From an uncultured Clostridia bacterium (lineage in GTDB: Bacteria > Bacillota > Clostridia > Oscillospirales > Acutalibacteraceae): a stretch of DNA of 64,000 nucleotides. The translations under genes were made by a program, and so were the position numbers. The stretch covers positions 95,445-159,444 of the forward strand of contig CALHND010000013.1 in the NCBI GenBank assembly GCA_938034875.1, in the 5' to 3' direction. The notes under the pieces are model-generated. The model was not told the DNA's origin and searched no databases. It saw nothing but the letters and a program-made list of their open reading frames with translations. Shown in pieces: positions 17,352 to 27,836 of the stretch (the stretch's first letter is position 1; every line of letters begins with the position of its first letter).

Positions 17352-18124
17352 TATGCTTTCACCTTGCCCTTAAAAATAGTGCCGACATTCTTTCCTGCGG
17401 CGATATCGTAAAGTATTTCGGGGTTTGTTCCGTTTGCTATAACAGTAGAAATGCCCTTATCTGCGGCAATGGAAGCTGCGTTGAGCTTGGTTTTCATTCC
17501 GCCGGTGCCAAGCTTTGATCCCCTGCCCTTTGCCAGATCATATATTTCGGGCGTAATGCTTTCAACTACGCCGATGAGTTTTGCGTCGGGGTCTGTATGT
17601 GGGTCGGCAGTGTAAAGCCCGTCTATATCAGAAAGTATTATGAGCAAATCGGCATCGGTGCTGGTTGCTACAACTGCTCCCAGAGTATCATTATCCCCGA
17701 TAACAATTTCCTCAGTCGAAACCGTATCATTTTCGTTAATAATGGGAAGTGCGCCGAATTCAAGCAAACGCAAAACAGTATTTTTGAAGTTGGTATGATT
17801 AATTTCGTTTTCAACATCAAATCGAGTAATAAGCAACTGCGCTATTGTATGATTGTACTCGGCAAAATGCTTGTCATATATATACATCAGCTCGCATTGG
17901 CCTACTGCGGCGGCTGCCTGTTTGGTGGGAATGTCAGCCGGTCTCTCTTTTAGTGAAAGCTTGCCTACTCCCATACCAATGGCGCCCGATGATACTAAAA
18001 TAATTTCGTTTCCTTCATTTTTGAGGTCGCTTAGTACACGGCACAATTTTTCCACACGACGAATATTGATATGACCCGTACTATGTGTAAGCGTCGATGT
18101 GCCAACCTTTACTACAATACGCAT
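17351..18124 (-). CDS. proB: Glutamate 5-kinase, short form without PUA domain
   Basis: First, usually feedback-controlled step of proline synthesis: phosphorylates glutamate. Amino-acid-kinase fold: VVKVGTSTL at the N-terminus, LVSSGAIGMGVGKL, INENDTVSTEEI with GDNDTLGA, and GTGGMKTKLNAASIA. The protein is 257 residues and ends right after the kinase domain; the C-terminal PUA domain seen in E. coli ProB is absent. Such short forms are common in Firmicutes. First gene of the operon. Confidence 0.96.
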   Translation of the reverse strand: MRIVVKVGTSTLTHSTGHINIRRVEKLCRVLSDLKNEGNEIILVSSGAIGMGVGKLSLKERPADIPTKQAAAAVGQCELMYIYDKHFAEYNHTIAQLLITRFDVENEINHTNFKNTVLRLLEFGALPIINENDTVSTEEIVIGDNDTLGAVVATSTDADLLIILSDIDGLYTADPHTDPDAKLIGVVESITPEIYDLAKGRGSKLGTGGMKTKLNAASIAADKGISTVIANGTNPEILYDIAAGKNVGTIFKGKVKA

Positions 18125-18162
18125 ATTTTTACCTCTTTACAATGTTTATATTATATATGTAA

Positions 18163-18191
18163 ATTATACAAAATTAAAAAGCTATTTGCAA
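18163..18191 (-). promoter_or_regulatory. proBAC promoter
   Basis: Minus strand: TTGCAA (18186-18191), 17-base spacer, TATAAT (18163-18168). The leader is only about 35 bases, too short for a T-box. Confidence 0.75.
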
Positions 18192-18243
18192 TAGCGAATA
18201 TACCAATAAACACCATTGTAGAGCCCGTTTTTACAGCAACTAC

Positions 18244-18271
18244 TTGCAGACAAATGAATTTGTAGTATAAT
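18244..18271 (+). promoter_or_regulatory. Promoter of the amidohydrolase gene
   Basis: TTGCAG (18244-18249), 16-base spacer, perfect TATAAT (18266-18271). Divergent from the proBAC promoter. Confidence 0.65.
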
Positions 18272-18306
18272 ATTATTGTGAATTTAAAAAATGGAGAAAA
18301 GGAAAA

Positions 18307-19110
18307 ATGGTGAATAATTTTTGCGTTATTGATGCGCATTGTCATATTTATCCCGAAAAAATTGCATCACGCGCTATTGCAGGCACCGATAACTTTTACG
18401 GTACCACATCATACGGTACCGGCACCACTACCCAGCTAAAATCACTTGCTAATCACAGTGGTACTGACCACTATATCGTGCAATCGGTTGCCACAACAGC
18501 AAAACAGGTTAAAAGCATAAACGAATTTATAGCAAGCGAAGTTGAGCAATCTAATGGTTTGTTCACAGGACTTGGTGCGCTTTATCCAGATAGCCCATAT
18601 GTGGCAGATGATGTTAAACATATCGTGTCTCTGGGACTAAAAGGTGTAAAGCTGCACCCTGATATACAGAATTTCAAAATTGACGACTACCGCTGTTTAA
18701 AAATCTATGAACTGTGCGAGCAGGAAGGGTTGCCGATACTTATGCATACCGGTGACAGCAGATATGACAATTCAAACCCTAACAGACTGCTACCTGTATT
18801 GAAAATATTCACCGGATTAACTGTTGTTGGCGCACATCTTGGTGGTTACTCAGTTTGGGAAGAGGCCAGCAAAAAACTATGCGAATTGCCAAATTTTCAT
18901 GTCGATTGTTCCTCAAGTTTCCCGTTTTTATCGCAGCAAAAGGTAATTGAAATAATCCGCCGATATGGATCTGATCACGTTTTATACGGAACCGATTATC
19001 CTATGTGGTCACCGATTGATGAAATTGAAACGTTTATATCACTTGACCTTACCGACCGAGAAAAACGCCTTATTTTGAGTGAAAATGCGAAGAAAATATT
19101 CATGAAATAG
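18307..19110 (+). CDS. Amidohydrolase-related TIM-barrel metal hydrolase
   Basis: Cytoplasmic metal-dependent hydrolase or decarboxylase of the amidohydrolase-2 group, 267 residues. Seen: N-terminal metal motif DAHCHIYPEKI (H-x-H), the Lys strand LKGVKLHPDIQNF, then LMHTGDSR, GAHLGGYSVW and the C-terminal LYGTDYPMWSP, whose Asp is the usual catalytic or metal residue. These are the ordered metal ligands of the superfamily. The real substrate is unknown. The start follows GGAGAAAAGG. Monocistronic, with its own terminator. Confidence 0.85.
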   Translation: MVNNFCVIDAHCHIYPEKIASRAIAGTDNFYGTTSYGTGTTTQLKSLANHSGTDHYIVQSVATTAKQVKSINEFIASEVEQSNGLFTGLGALYPDSPYVADDVKHIVSLGLKGVKLHPDIQNFKIDDYRCLKIYELCEQEGLPILMHTGDSRYDNSNPNRLLPVLKIFTGLTVVGAHLGGYSVWEEASKKLCELPNFHVDCSSSFPFLSQQKVIEIIRRYGSDHVLYGTDYPMWSPIDEIETFISLDLTDREKRLILSENAKKIFMK

Positions 19111-19136
19111 CTTAAGTTTCAATAAAAGCATTGATT

Positions 19137-19166
19137 AGTCCTGCTGTAAAAGCGGGACTTTTTTTA
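19137..19166 (+). terminator. Terminator of the amidohydrolase gene
   Basis: Arms AGTCCTGCT and AGCGGGACT (one G-U pair) followed by eight T. Confidence 0.8.
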
Positions 19167-19228
19167 TGCACAAACAAACTCTAACATTTTAGTAATATTA
19201 ATAACTTTATATGCAGTACTAATATTTA

Positions 19229-19274
19229 TAAAAAAAGCAGTCCCTTTTGCACCATTGGAGCAAAAGGGACTGCT
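19229..19274 (-). terminator. Terminator of the str operon (after tuf)
   Basis: Perfect 15-base arms (AGCAGTCCCTTTTGC and its complement) with a T-run on the minus strand, 26 bases past the tuf stop. Confidence 0.92.
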
Positions 19275-19299
19275 GAATTATTAGCTAATGTGGTTCAAA

Positions 19300-20499
19300 T
19301 TAGTTGTTGATCTTTGTAACAACGCCTGAACCAACGGTACGGCCGCCTTCACGGATAGCGAAACGGAGGCCATCCTCGATAGCGATAGGAGTGATGAGTT
19401 CTACGTCGATCTCTACGTTATCGCCAGGCATGCACATCTCTACACCTTCGGGCAGAGAGATAACGCCGGTAACGTCAGTTGTACGGAAGTAGAACTGCGG
19501 ACGATAGTTGTTGAAGAACGGAGTATGACGGCCGCCCTCTTCCTTGTTCAGGATGTATACCTGACCATGGAATTTTGTGTGAGGATTGATTGAGCCGGGT
19601 TTGCAGAGAACCTGACCGCGCTGAACGTCGTCACGAGAAACGCCGCGGAGAAGTGCTCCAACGTTATCGCCAGCTTCACAGTAATCAAGAGTCTTGCGGA
19701 ACATTTCCATAGAAGTAACAACAACCTTGCGGCGTTCTTCTGAAAGACCAATGATTTCAACTTCGTCGCCTGCTTTAAGAACGCCACGCTCTACACGACC
19801 GGTAACAACTGTACCACGGCCGGAAATTGTCATAGTGTCCTCGATAGGCATGATGAACGGAAGGTCAGCCTTACGCTCAGGTGTAGGAATGTAGCTGTCA
19901 ACAGCGTCCATGAGTTCCTTAATGCAAGCATAAGCTGCATCGTTAATGTCGTTCGAAGCTTCGAGAGCCTTAAGAGCAGAACCCTTGATGATAGGAGTAT
20001 CATCGCCCGGGAACTCGTACTTGTCAAGAGTCTCACGGATTTCCATTTCAACGAGCTCGAGAAGTTCGGGATCGTCAACCTGGTCAACCTTGTTCATGAA
20101 TACAACAATGTAGGGAACGCCAACCTGGCGAGCAAGGAGAAGGTGCTCCTTGGTCTGAGCCATCGGGCCATCGGTAGAAGCGATAACGAGGATAGCGCCA
20201 TCCATCTGAGCAGCACCGGTGATCATGTTCTTAACATAGTCAGCATGTCCCGGGCAGTCAACGTGAGCATAGTGACGATTGTCAGTCTCATACTCTACGT
20301 GAGAGGTGTTGATTGTGATACCACGCTCTCTCTCTTCTGGAGCCTTATCGATGTTTGCATAGTCCTCAAAGTGCGCCTGTCCCTTAAGAGAAAGGTACTT
20401 TGTGATAGCTGCAGTCAGAGTGGTCTTACCATGGTCAACGTGACCAATGGTACCAATGTTTACATGGGGTTTTGTACGTTCAAATTTAGACTTTGCCAT
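19300..20499 (-). CDS. tuf: Elongation factor Tu
   Basis: GTPase that delivers aminoacyl-tRNA to the ribosomal A site. 399 residues. Seen: [10 protein letters not shown] (G1), switch [28 protein letters not shown] (G3) with the catalytic His, NKVDQ (G4), and the C-terminal domains with [13 protein letters not shown] and the closing [13 protein letters not shown]. Ribosome binding site GGAGG sits 9 bases before the ATG. Last gene of rpsL-rpsG-fusA-tuf, but also has its own promoter in the 143-base gap after fusA. Confidence 0.98.
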   Translation of the reverse strand: MAKSKFERTKPHVNIGTIGHVDHGKTTLTAAITKYLSLKGQAHFEDYANIDKAPEERERGITINTSHVEYETDNRHYAHVDCPGHADYVKNMITGAAQMDGAILVIASTDGPMAQTKEHLLLARQVGVPYIVVFMNKVDQVDDPELLELVEMEIRETLDKYEFPGDDTPIIKGSALKALEASNDINDAAYACIKELMDAVDSYIPTPERKADLPFIMPIEDTMTISGRGTVVTGRVERGVLKAGDEVEIIGLSEERRKVVVTSMEMFRKTLDYCEAGDNVGALLRGVSRDDVQRGQVLCKPGSINPHTKFHGQVYILNKEEGGRHTPFFNNYRPQFYFRTTDVTGVISLPEGVEMCMPGDNVEIDVELITPIAIEDGLRFAIREGGRTVGSGVVTKINN

Positions 20500-20562
20500 T
20501 TGAATTGTCCTCCTTGTATGGTAGATTAATTATTAATTTATTATGTGACATTTCACAAACTC

Positions 20563-20591
20563 ATTTTAGCAATAAATATATGAAATATCAA
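20563..20591 (-). promoter_or_regulatory. Internal promoter for tuf
   Basis: Minus strand: TTGATA (20586-20591), 17-base spacer, TAAAAT (20563-20568), in the fusA-tuf gap. No terminator is visible after fusA, so read-through probably adds to tuf expression. Confidence 0.65.
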
Positions 20592-20642
20592 GCATTATTT
20601 TGGTTTGTTACCAAAAGAGCTTTTAATTGCCACTTTTCGGCA

Positions 20643-22730
20643 TTATTCGCCTTTGGTTCTGGTGCTGATAATTTTTTCAGCAATAGACTTCGGAACTTCT
20701 TTGTAGCCATCAGGCTCCATTACATACTGTCCGCGTCCCTGTGTCTTGGAACGAAGGTCGGTTGCGTAACCGAACATGTCGCCAAGCGGAACTCTTGCGT
20801 TAATCTGCTTAACGCCGCCCATTCTGTCCTCAAAGCCCTGGATTTCACCACGGCGAGAGTTGAGGTCTCCGATTACATCGCCCATATAGTCCTCAGGAAC
20901 TATAACTGTAACTTTCATAATCGGCTCGAGAAGAACAGGATTTGCTTTGCGAGCAGCTTCCTTGAAAGCCATGGAACCGGCAATCTTAAATGCCATTTCC
21001 GAAGAGTCAACTTCATGATAAGAACCGTCGTAAAGTGTAACCTTTACGTCGACAACCGGATATCCTGCAAGAACGCCTGCTTGGAGAGCGCCCTGAATAC
21101 CCTGGTCAACAGGAGCGATAAATTCTTTCGGAATCGAACCACCTGTAACGGCATTGACGAACTCATAGCCCTTACCTGATTCGTTCGGCTCAAGAATAAT
21201 CTTAACATGGCCGTACTGACCTGAACCGCCCGACTGTCTCTTATACTTAGTTTCATGGTCAATCTTAGCGCGTACGGTTTCTTTGTAAGCAACCTGCGGT
21301 GCGCCGACATTGGCCTCTACCTTAAATTCGCGGAGAAGACGATCAACGATGATTTCAAGGTGAAGCTCACCCATACCTGCAATGATGGTCTGACCGGTTT
21401 CTTCGTCTGTGTAGCACTTAAAGGTCGGATCTTCTTCAGCGAGCTTTGCAAGAGCAACGCCCATCTTTTCCTGGCCTGCCTTTGTTTTAGGCTCAATAGC
21501 AACACGGATAACCGGTTCCGGGAATTTCATTGATTCAAGAATAACAGGATTTTTCTCGTCACACAGTGTGTCACCGGTGGTGGTATTTTTAAGTCCTACT
21601 GCAGCAGCGATATCGCCGGCGTAGCAGGTTTCAATATCTTCACGGTGGTTTGCGTGCATCTGAAGAATGCGTCCCATTCTCTCTCTGTTGTCCTTAACTG
21701 AGTTGTAAACCGCTGAACCTGCATCAACCTTACCGGAATATACGCGGAAGAAACAAATCTTACCTACGAATGGGTCGGTAGCAATCTTGAATGCAAGAGC
21801 TGCAAACGGTTCATCATCAGACGAATGTCTGAATTCCTCTTCTTCAGTATCGGGGTTTACGCCCTTAATCGACTCAACGTCGGTCGGTGCGGGCATAAAG
21901 TCGACAATGGCATCGAGGAGCGGCTGAACGCCCTTGTTGCGATAAGAAGTACCGCAGCAAACGGGAACCATTTGGCTAGCAATAGTAGCCTTACGGATAA
22001 CTTCCTTCATCTGTTCGATAGTAGGTTCTGTACCATCCTCAAGATAAGCCATCATGAGCTCTTCGTCCTGCTCTACAATCTGTTCGATAAGCTGACTTCT
22101 GTACTTAGCAGCAATCTCCTTCATGTCTTCAGGAATAGGCTCACGGCGAACATCGGTACCGAGGTCATCATAATAAACTTCGGCATCGTTGTTGATTAGG
22201 TCTACTATACCCTTAAATGTGTCCTCTGCACCGATAGGCAATTGAATCGGAACAGGGTTGCACTGGAATCTTTCGTCAATCATATTGAGAACACGGTAGA
22301 AGTCAGCACCCATAATATCCATCTTGTTGACGTATATCATGCGCGGTACTTTATACTCATCTGCCTGTCTCCATACGGTTTCGGACTGAGGTTCTACTCC
22401 TCCCTTTGCACACAGTACGGTGACGGAGCCGTCAAGTACTCTGAGCGAACGCTGCACTTCAACAGTGAAGTCAACGTGTCCGGGAGTATCGATAATATTG
22501 ATACGATGGTCCTTCCAAAAACAAGTGGTAGCAGCAGAAGTGATGGTAATACCTCTTTCTTGCTCCTGCTCCATCCAGTCCATGGTTGCTGCGCCGTCGT
22601 GAGTCTCACCAATTTTATGAGTTTTTCCTGTGTAGAACAAGATACGCTCTGTTGTGGTGGTCTTACCGGCGTCGATGTGGGCCATAATACCAATATTTCT
22701 TGTTTTTTCAAGAGATACTTTTCTTGGCAT
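20643..22730 (-). CDS. fusA: Elongation factor G
   Basis: Translocase GTPase that moves tRNA and mRNA after peptide bond formation and helps recycle ribosomes. 695 residues with the five-domain plan: G1 [49 protein letters not shown], then [18 protein letters not shown] and the domain IV loop [12 protein letters not shown]. Start set at ATG 22730, because GGAGG lies just upstream; the in-frame TTG at 22742 overlaps that site. Second last gene of the str operon, 42 bases after rpsG. Confidence 0.98.
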   Translation of the reverse strand: MPRKVSLEKTRNIGIMAHIDAGKTTTTERILFYTGKTHKIGETHDGAATMDWMEQEQERGITITSAATTCFWKDHRINIIDTPGHVDFTVEVQRSLRVLDGSVTVLCAKGGVEPQSETVWRQADEYKVPRMIYVNKMDIMGADFYRVLNMIDERFQCNPVPIQLPIGAEDTFKGIVDLINNDAEVYYDDLGTDVRREPIPEDMKEIAAKYRSQLIEQIVEQDEELMMAYLEDGTEPTIEQMKEVIRKATIASQMVPVCCGTSYRNKGVQPLLDAIVDFMPAPTDVESIKGVNPDTEEEEFRHSSDDEPFAALAFKIATDPFVGKICFFRVYSGKVDAGSAVYNSVKDNRERMGRILQMHANHREDIETCYAGDIAAAVGLKNTTTGDTLCDEKNPVILESMKFPEPVIRVAIEPKTKAGQEKMGVALAKLAEEDPTFKCYTDEETGQTIIAGMGELHLEIIVDRLLREFKVEANVGAPQVAYKETVRAKIDHETKYKRQSGGSGQYGHVKIILEPNESGKGYEFVNAVTGGSIPKEFIAPVDQGIQGALQAGVLAGYPVVDVKVTLYDGSYHEVDSSEMAFKIAGSMAFKEAARKANPVLLEPIMKVTVIVPEDYMGDVIGDLNSRRGEIQGFEDRMGGVKQINARVPLGDMFGYATDLRSKTQGRGQYVMEPDGYKEVPKSIAEKIISTRTKGE

Positions 22731-22772
22731 ATTGTCCTCCAATTAAAATAAAACGGTCTTACAGTGGTAAAA

Positions 22773-23243
22773 TTACCATCTGTAGTGAGCAAAAGCCTTG
22801 TTAGCTTCAGCCATCTTGTGAGTATCCTCACGCTTTTTGGCTGCACCGCCGATTCCGTTAACTGCGTCTAAAATTTCTCCGGAAAGGCGCTCTTTCATAG
22901 TCTTTTCACTACGAGCGCGGCAGTAGTTGGTGATCCAACGCAGACCGAGTGTCTCACGACGAGCGGGACGAACTTCGATCGGAACCTGGTAGGTAGAGCC
23001 GCCTACACGGCGAGCCTTAACTTCGAGCTGGGGCATAACATTTTCCATAGCCTGCTCAAAAACCTCCAAAGCTTCTTTGCCTGTCTTTTCCTTAATGATG
23101 TCAAATGCATCATAAACAATTTTCTGAGCTACGCCCTTCTTACCGTCGAGCATAATATTGTTGATCAGACGAGTTACCAGTTTGGAATTATAAAGCGGAT
23201 CTGGCAAAACATCACGTTTTGCGATAAAGCCTCTTCTTGGCAT
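22773..23243 (-). CDS. rpsG: Ribosomal protein S7
   Basis: Primary 16S rRNA-binding protein that nucleates assembly of the 30S head. Exactly 156 residues from ATG 23243 ([16 protein letters not shown]), the standard length. AAGGAGGG lies 7 bases upstream, so the longer frame to 23276 is not used. Seen: [34 protein letters not shown] and the C-terminal [20 protein letters not shown]. Encoded between rpsL and fusA as in nearly all bacteria. Confidence 0.98.
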   Translation of the reverse strand: MPRRGFIAKRDVLPDPLYNSKLVTRLINNIMLDGKKGVAQKIVYDAFDIIKEKTGKEALEVFEQAMENVMPQLEVKARRVGGSTYQVPIEVRPARRETLGLRWITNYCRARSEKTMKERLSGEILDAVNGIGGAAKKREDTHKMAEANKAFAHYRW

Positions 23244-23378
23244 TTCGCTTCCCTCCTTCACATAAAATGATATCATTGGTACTCGGATTCGATAATCCGT
23301 TGGCCAGTCAGAGGCGTAACATTATATATTAACGCCGCTGCCTGAACACATTAAGCAGCAGATATAAATCTACTTAAA

Positions 23379-23801
23379 TTACTTTGCTGCCTTCTTAGGA
23401 CGCTTTGCACCGTACTTAGAACGGGCCTGCATTCTGTTGGCAACACCCTGAGCGTCCAAAGTACCACGAATAATGTGGTAACGAACACCAGGCAGGTCTT
23501 TTACACGGCCGCCGCGAATAAGAACGACGGAGTGCTCCTGAAGGTTGTGGCCGACGCCGGGAATGTAAGATGTTACTTCGATACCATTTGAAAGGCGTAC
23601 ACGTGCGATCTTACGAAGAGCAGAGTTCGGCTTCTTAGGTGTAGTTGTAGACACCTTTGTGCAGACGCCGCGCTTCTGCGGTGAGCTCTGATCGTTCAGT
23701 ACGTGCTTTTTGGTATTGAGGCTTTTCAAAAGAGCAGGCGCAGTAGCCTTACGCTCCTGAGTTTCTCTTCCCTTGCGTACAAGTTGGTTAAAGGTTGGCA
23801 T
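23379..23801 (-). CDS. rpsL: Ribosomal protein S12
   Basis: Decoding-centre protein of the 30S subunit; 140 residues from [13 protein letters not shown]. Seen: [19 protein letters not shown] and [32 protein letters not shown]. The Lys positions where streptomycin-resistance changes occur (PKKPNS and RVKDLPG) are wild type. GAGGAGG lies 6 bases upstream of the ATG at 23801; the frame extending to 23852 is not supported. First gene of the str operon. Confidence 0.98.
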   Translation of the reverse strand: MPTFNQLVRKGRETQERKATAPALLKSLNTKKHVLNDQSSPQKRGVCTKVSTTTPKKPNSALRKIARVRLSNGIEVTSYIPGVGHNLQEHSVVLIRGGRVKDLPGVRYHIIRGTLDAQGVANRMQARSKYGAKRPKKAAK

Positions 23802-23912
23802 AGGTTTCCTCCTCTCTAAATTTTTCACTATATGACACGGGAAAAATCCCAAAAGTCAACTAAAAACGCACTTTAAGGAATAGTAATAACATACTACCCC
23901 ATACAAACATAA

Positions 23913-23942
23913 ATAATATCACTATTACAGTTGTTTTGTCAA
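23913..23942 (-). promoter_or_regulatory. str operon promoter (rpsL)
   Basis: Minus strand: perfect TTGACA (23937-23942), 18-base spacer, TATTAT (23913-23918). The leader is about 105 bases. No gene for an L7Ae-like ribosomal protein lies between rpoC and rpsL. Confidence 0.75.
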
Positions 23943-23984
23943 GTAAAAAGAATGAATTTTTGACTATTATTGTCCTGTATAATC

Positions 23985-24033
23985 AAAAAATGTGCCGTTT
24001 TGTGCTGATCGCATCAAAAACGGCACATTTTTT
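23985..24033 (-). terminator. Terminator after rpoC
   Basis: Arms of about 17 bases (AAAAAATGTGCCGTTTT and its complement) around a 14-base loop, with T-runs either way. It isolates rpoBC from the str operon. Confidence 0.9.
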
Positions 24034-24038
24034 AGTTT

Positions 24039-27000
24039 TTACTCTGCTGAAAGCACTTCGTCAGAGTCCATATAGAAATTTGTTTCCTGTTCGTACGGAA
24101 GGTTGTAGTAATCAGTTGTATAATCCTTAGCACCATTCAGTTTCATGCCGGTGCCGGCAGGAACAAGCTTACCGATAATAACATTTTCCTTAAGTCCAAA
24201 CAGCTTATCAACCTTACCTCTGATAGCGGCGTCAGTCAGGACACGAGTTGTTTCCTGGAATGATGCTGCCGAAAGGAAGGAATCAGTCGCAAGAGAAGCC
24301 TTGGTAATACCGAGCAAGGTGGGTTTAGCAGTCGGAACTACAAGACCTTCCTCACCAGCTTCGATGCGTTCCTTAATCATCTTCTTCTCAAAATAGAAGT
24401 CGCCGCGTTCAACCTGAGTGCCGGGCAGGAATGATGTGGAACCTGCATCCTCAACAAGGAGTTTCTTCATCATCTGGCGGACGATTACCTCAATATGCTT
24501 ATCGTTGATATCAACACCTTGTGAACGATAGGTACGCTGTACCTCTTCAATAATATAGGTGCGAACTGCAAGTTCGCCTGCCTTATTACCGTTCTGCAGG
24601 AAGGATTCGAGAATATCCTGCGGTGCATAGATACCTTCTGTCAGCGGGTCGCCTGCCTTTACCTTAGCGCCGTCCTCAACCTTAATGGTATAGTCGTAAG
24701 GAATGACATACTTGCACTCTTCTGAAGCATCCTCGGCAACAACAAAAATTTCCTTGTTGCGTTTGCCATCACGAATGCTGACGGTGCCGTCAATTCCGCT
24801 GATAAATGCAGCTCTCTTAGGTCTGCGAGCCTCAAACAGCTCCTCAACACGCGGAAGACCTTGTGTAATATCCTCTGCGTTTGCGATACCACCGGTATGG
24901 AAGGTACGCATGGTAAGCTGTGTACCAGGCTCACCGATGGACTGAGCAGCGATAATGCCAACTGCTTCGCCGACGGTAACCGTATTGCCGTTTGCAAGGT
25001 TTGCACCGTAGCACTTTTTACAAATGCCGTGCTTTGCGTGACATCCGAGAATAGAGCGAATTTCAACACACGGATAAATAGTATCCTGGTTCTTTCTCTC
25101 GGTCTCGTAAACCTTAGTGGCGTCGTCCTCTGTAAGCATAATGCCGCTTTGGACCACCACTTCTCCTGTTTCCTTATCAACACAGTCGATAAGCAGGAAG
25201 CGGCCTGTCAATCTTTCAACGAGGTGTTCTATTGGCTTACCGAGACGAGCGAGCAGCTCTTCTCTTTCATCAAGAGAAAGAGTCTTGCCGTCAAGGCGAG
25301 CCTTTTCCATTTCCTCCGCCTCAGCGTTCTTGTAGAACTGAATCGGGCGATCGTAAATAGCATAAATGGTTAATCCGTCGTCTGTTTCGCAATCATCCTC
25401 GCGGATAATAACATCCTGGGAAACGTCAACGAGACGGCGTGTAAGGTAACCGGAGTCAGCGGTACGAAGAGCCGTATCTGCCAATCCCTTTCGAGCACCA
25501 CGGGAGGAAATAAAGTACTCGAGTACATTAAGTCCTTCACGGTAGTTTGCACGAATTGGAACCTCAATGGTTTTACCGGCGGTATTTGCAATAAGTCCGC
25601 GCATACCTGCGAGCTGACGAATCTGGTTCATAGAACCACGCGCGCCGGAATCAGCCATCATATAAATCGGGTTGTATTCGTCAAGGTTATCCTTCAGGGC
25701 ATCGGCAACCTTTTCGGTTGTTCTGTTCCATGATTCGATAACAAGACGGTATCTGTCCTCATCGCTGGCAAGACCGCGTTTATACATACTCTTAATACGC
25801 TCAACCTCATGCTCGCTTTCGGCAATATACTGTGCCTTTTCAGGTGGTATAATTGCATCTGAAACCGAAACGGTGATTGCACCCTTAGTAGAGTACTTGT
25901 AACCGGTAGCCTTTACATTGTCAAGGACAATGGCTGTCTCAGAAGTACCGTGCTTTCTAATACAAGCATCGATAATCTTTCCGAGCATCTTTTTGCCGAC
26001 TTTGTTTTGCTTAATATCATCTTCGCACTCAATGATGTTTTTACTGCTGTCCTTACGGGTGAAGCAGATTTCGAGATCAAACTCATGTCCTTCGGAACGA
26101 TCAGTAAAACCGAGATCCTGCGGAATGCAGTGGTTGAAAATGAAGAATCCAACAGTAGCGTCAATTATTCTGGTGATGGATTCGCCGTTAATTTCTTTTG
26201 TCACACGAACACGAATAGGTGCATGGAGACCGATTACGCCACTTTCGTATGCCATAATAGCCTCATCTTCACTGCGGAATATCTTACCTACACCGGGTTC
26301 GTCGAACTTTGTCAGTGTGAGGTAGTATGAACCGAGTACCATATCCTGTGTAGGAACCGCAACCGGCTTACCGTCAGAAGGCTTTAAGAGGTTATTTGCA
26401 GCAAGCATGAGGAAACGGGCTTCTGCCTGAGCCTCAGCCGACAGCGGAACGTGTACAGCCATCTGGTCGCCGTCAAAGTCTGCGTTGTAAGCGGTACAAA
26501 CCAGCGGATGCAGCTTAATAGCGCGACCTTCAACAAGTACCGGCTCAAATGCCTGAATACCAAGACGGTGAAGTGTTGGAGCACGGTTAAGAAGTACGGG
26601 GTGATCTTTTATAACGGTGCCGAGTGCATCCCAAATTTCAGGACGAACACGGTCAACCATTTTGCGTGCGGTCTTAATATTGGAAGCTGCTCCTGTTTCT
26701 ACAAGGCGCTTCATTACAAACGGCTTGAACAGTTCAAGAGCCATTTCCTTAGGAAGTCCGCACTGGTACATTTTCAGTTCAGGGCCGACAACGATAACCG
26801 AACGGCCTGAATAGTCAACACGCTTACCGAGCAAGTTTTGACGGAAACGTCCTTGCTTACCTTTAAGCATGTCGGACAGAGACTTGAGTGCACGGTTGCT
26901 CGGTCCGGTAACTGCTCTGCCGCGTCTGCCATTGTCAATAAGTGCGTCAACAGCCTCTTGCAGCATTCTCTTTTCGTTACGGACAATTATATCAGGAGCA

Positions 27001-27821
27001 CCAAGCTCAAGAAGTCTCTTAAGACGGTTGTTTCTGTTAATAACACGACGATAAAGATCGTTGAGGTCGCTTGTTGCAAAGCGGCCGCCATCGAGCTGTA
27101 CCATCGGGCGTAAATCAGGCGGAATGACTGGGATTACATCCAAAATCATCCACTCAGGACGGTTGCCCGAATGACGGAATGCCTCGACAATTTCAAGACG
27201 CTTAAGCAATCTGGCGCGCTTTTGTCCGGATGCAGTTTCAGCCTCACTTTTCAGTTCTGCTGAAAGCTGATCAAGGTCAATTTCCTCAAGCAGAGTTTTA
27301 ATTGCCTCTGCGCCCATGCTAGCCTTGAAATCTTCGTCGTATTTTTCTCTCATGTCGCGGTACTGGTTTTCATTAAGAAGTTGCTTTTTCTCCAGCGGTG
27401 TGCTACCCGGATCGGTAACAATGTATGAGGAGAAATAAAGAACCTGCTCAAGTACACGCGGTGTAACATCAAGAACGAGACCCATTCTTGACGGGATGGT
27501 CTTGTAATACCAGATGTGTGATACGGGGGATGCAAGCTCAATAGAGCCCATGCGCTCGCGGCGCACTTTTGCACGTGTAACCTCAACGCCGCAGCGTTCA
27601 CAAACTTTTCCCTTATAACGAATACGCTTGTATTTTCCGCAATGACATTCCCAGTCCTTGGTCGGCCCAAAAATCTTTTCGCAGAAAAGTCCGTCGCGTT
27701 CCGGTTTAAGCGTACGGTAGTTAATGGTTTCCGGCTTTGTTACCTCGCCCGATGACCACGCTCTGATTTGTTCAGGAGAAGCCAGACCGATTTTTATTGA
27801 TTCAAATTCCATATCTGCCAT
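24039..27821 (-). CDS. rpoC: RNA polymerase subunit beta'
   Basis: Catalytic half of RNA polymerase; 1260 residues. Seen: the N-terminal zinc site [37 protein letters not shown], the Mg-binding active site [16 protein letters not shown], the bridge/trigger region [21 protein letters not shown], and a second zinc cluster ([13 protein letters not shown]). The C-terminal [12 protein letters not shown] is typical. The ATG at 27821 has GGGAGG 9 bases upstream and lies 15 bases after the rpoB stop. Confidence 0.98.
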   Translation of the reverse strand: MADMEFESIKIGLASPEQIRAWSSGEVTKPETINYRTLKPERDGLFCEKIFGPTKDWECHCGKYKRIRYKGKVCERCGVEVTRAKVRRERMGSIELASPVSHIWYYKTIPSRMGLVLDVTPRVLEQVLYFSSYIVTDPGSTPLEKKQLLNENQYRDMREKYDEDFKASMGAEAIKTLLEEIDLDQLSAELKSEAETASGQKRARLLKRLEIVEAFRHSGNRPEWMILDVIPVIPPDLRPMVQLDGGRFATSDLNDLYRRVINRNNRLKRLLELGAPDIIVRNEKRMLQEAVDALIDNGRRGRAVTGPSNRALKSLSDMLKGKQGRFRQNLLGKRVDYSGRSVIVVGPELKMYQCGLPKEMALELFKPFVMKRLVETGAASNIKTARKMVDRVRPEIWDALGTVIKDHPVLLNRAPTLHRLGIQAFEPVLVEGRAIKLHPLVCTAYNADFDGDQMAVHVPLSAEAQAEARFLMLAANNLLKPSDGKPVAVPTQDMVLGSYYLTLTKFDEPGVGKIFRSEDEAIMAYESGVIGLHAPIRVRVTKEINGESITRIIDATVGFFIFNHCIPQDLGFTDRSEGHEFDLEICFTRKDSSKNIIECEDDIKQNKVGKKMLGKIIDACIRKHGTSETAIVLDNVKATGYKYSTKGAITVSVSDAIIPPEKAQYIAESEHEVERIKSMYKRGLASDEDRYRLVIESWNRTTEKVADALKDNLDEYNPIYMMADSGARGSMNQIRQLAGMRGLIANTAGKTIEVPIRANYREGLNVLEYFISSRGARKGLADTALRTADSGYLTRRLVDVSQDVIIREDDCETDDGLTIYAIYDRPIQFYKNAEAEEMEKARLDGKTLSLDEREELLARLGKPIEHLVERLTGRFLLIDCVDKETGEVVVQSGIMLTEDDATKVYETERKNQDTIYPCVEIRSILGCHAKHGICKKCYGANLANGNTVTVGEAVGIIAAQSIGEPGTQLTMRTFHTGGIANAEDITQGLPRVEELFEARRPKRAAFISGIDGTVSIRDGKRNKEIFVVAEDASEECKYVIPYDYTIKVEDGAKVKAGDPLTEGIYAPQDILESFLQNGNKAGELAVRTYIIEEVQRTYRSQGVDINDKHIEVIVRQMMKKLLVEDAGSTSFLPGTQVERGDFYFEKKMIKERIEAGEEGLVVPTAKPTLLGITKASLATDSFLSAASFQETTRVLTDAAIRGKVDKLFGLKENVIIGKLVPAGTGMKLNGAKDYTTDYYNLPYEQETNFYMDSDEVLSAE

Positions 27822-27836
27822 GTCTTAAGTCCTCCC

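Noticed and set aside
18125..18162. T-box leader for proBAC
   Set aside because: The leader is about 35 bases, and no T-box sequence or terminator is present.
20493..21179. Open frame on the plus strand across the tuf-fusA region
   Set aside because: Antisense shadow of fusA plus intergenic sequence, with no plausible domain.
24861..25373. Open frames antisense to rpoC and rpoB
   Set aside because: The beta and beta' genes are unmistakable on the minus strand; these frames carry no ribosome binding sites or domains.
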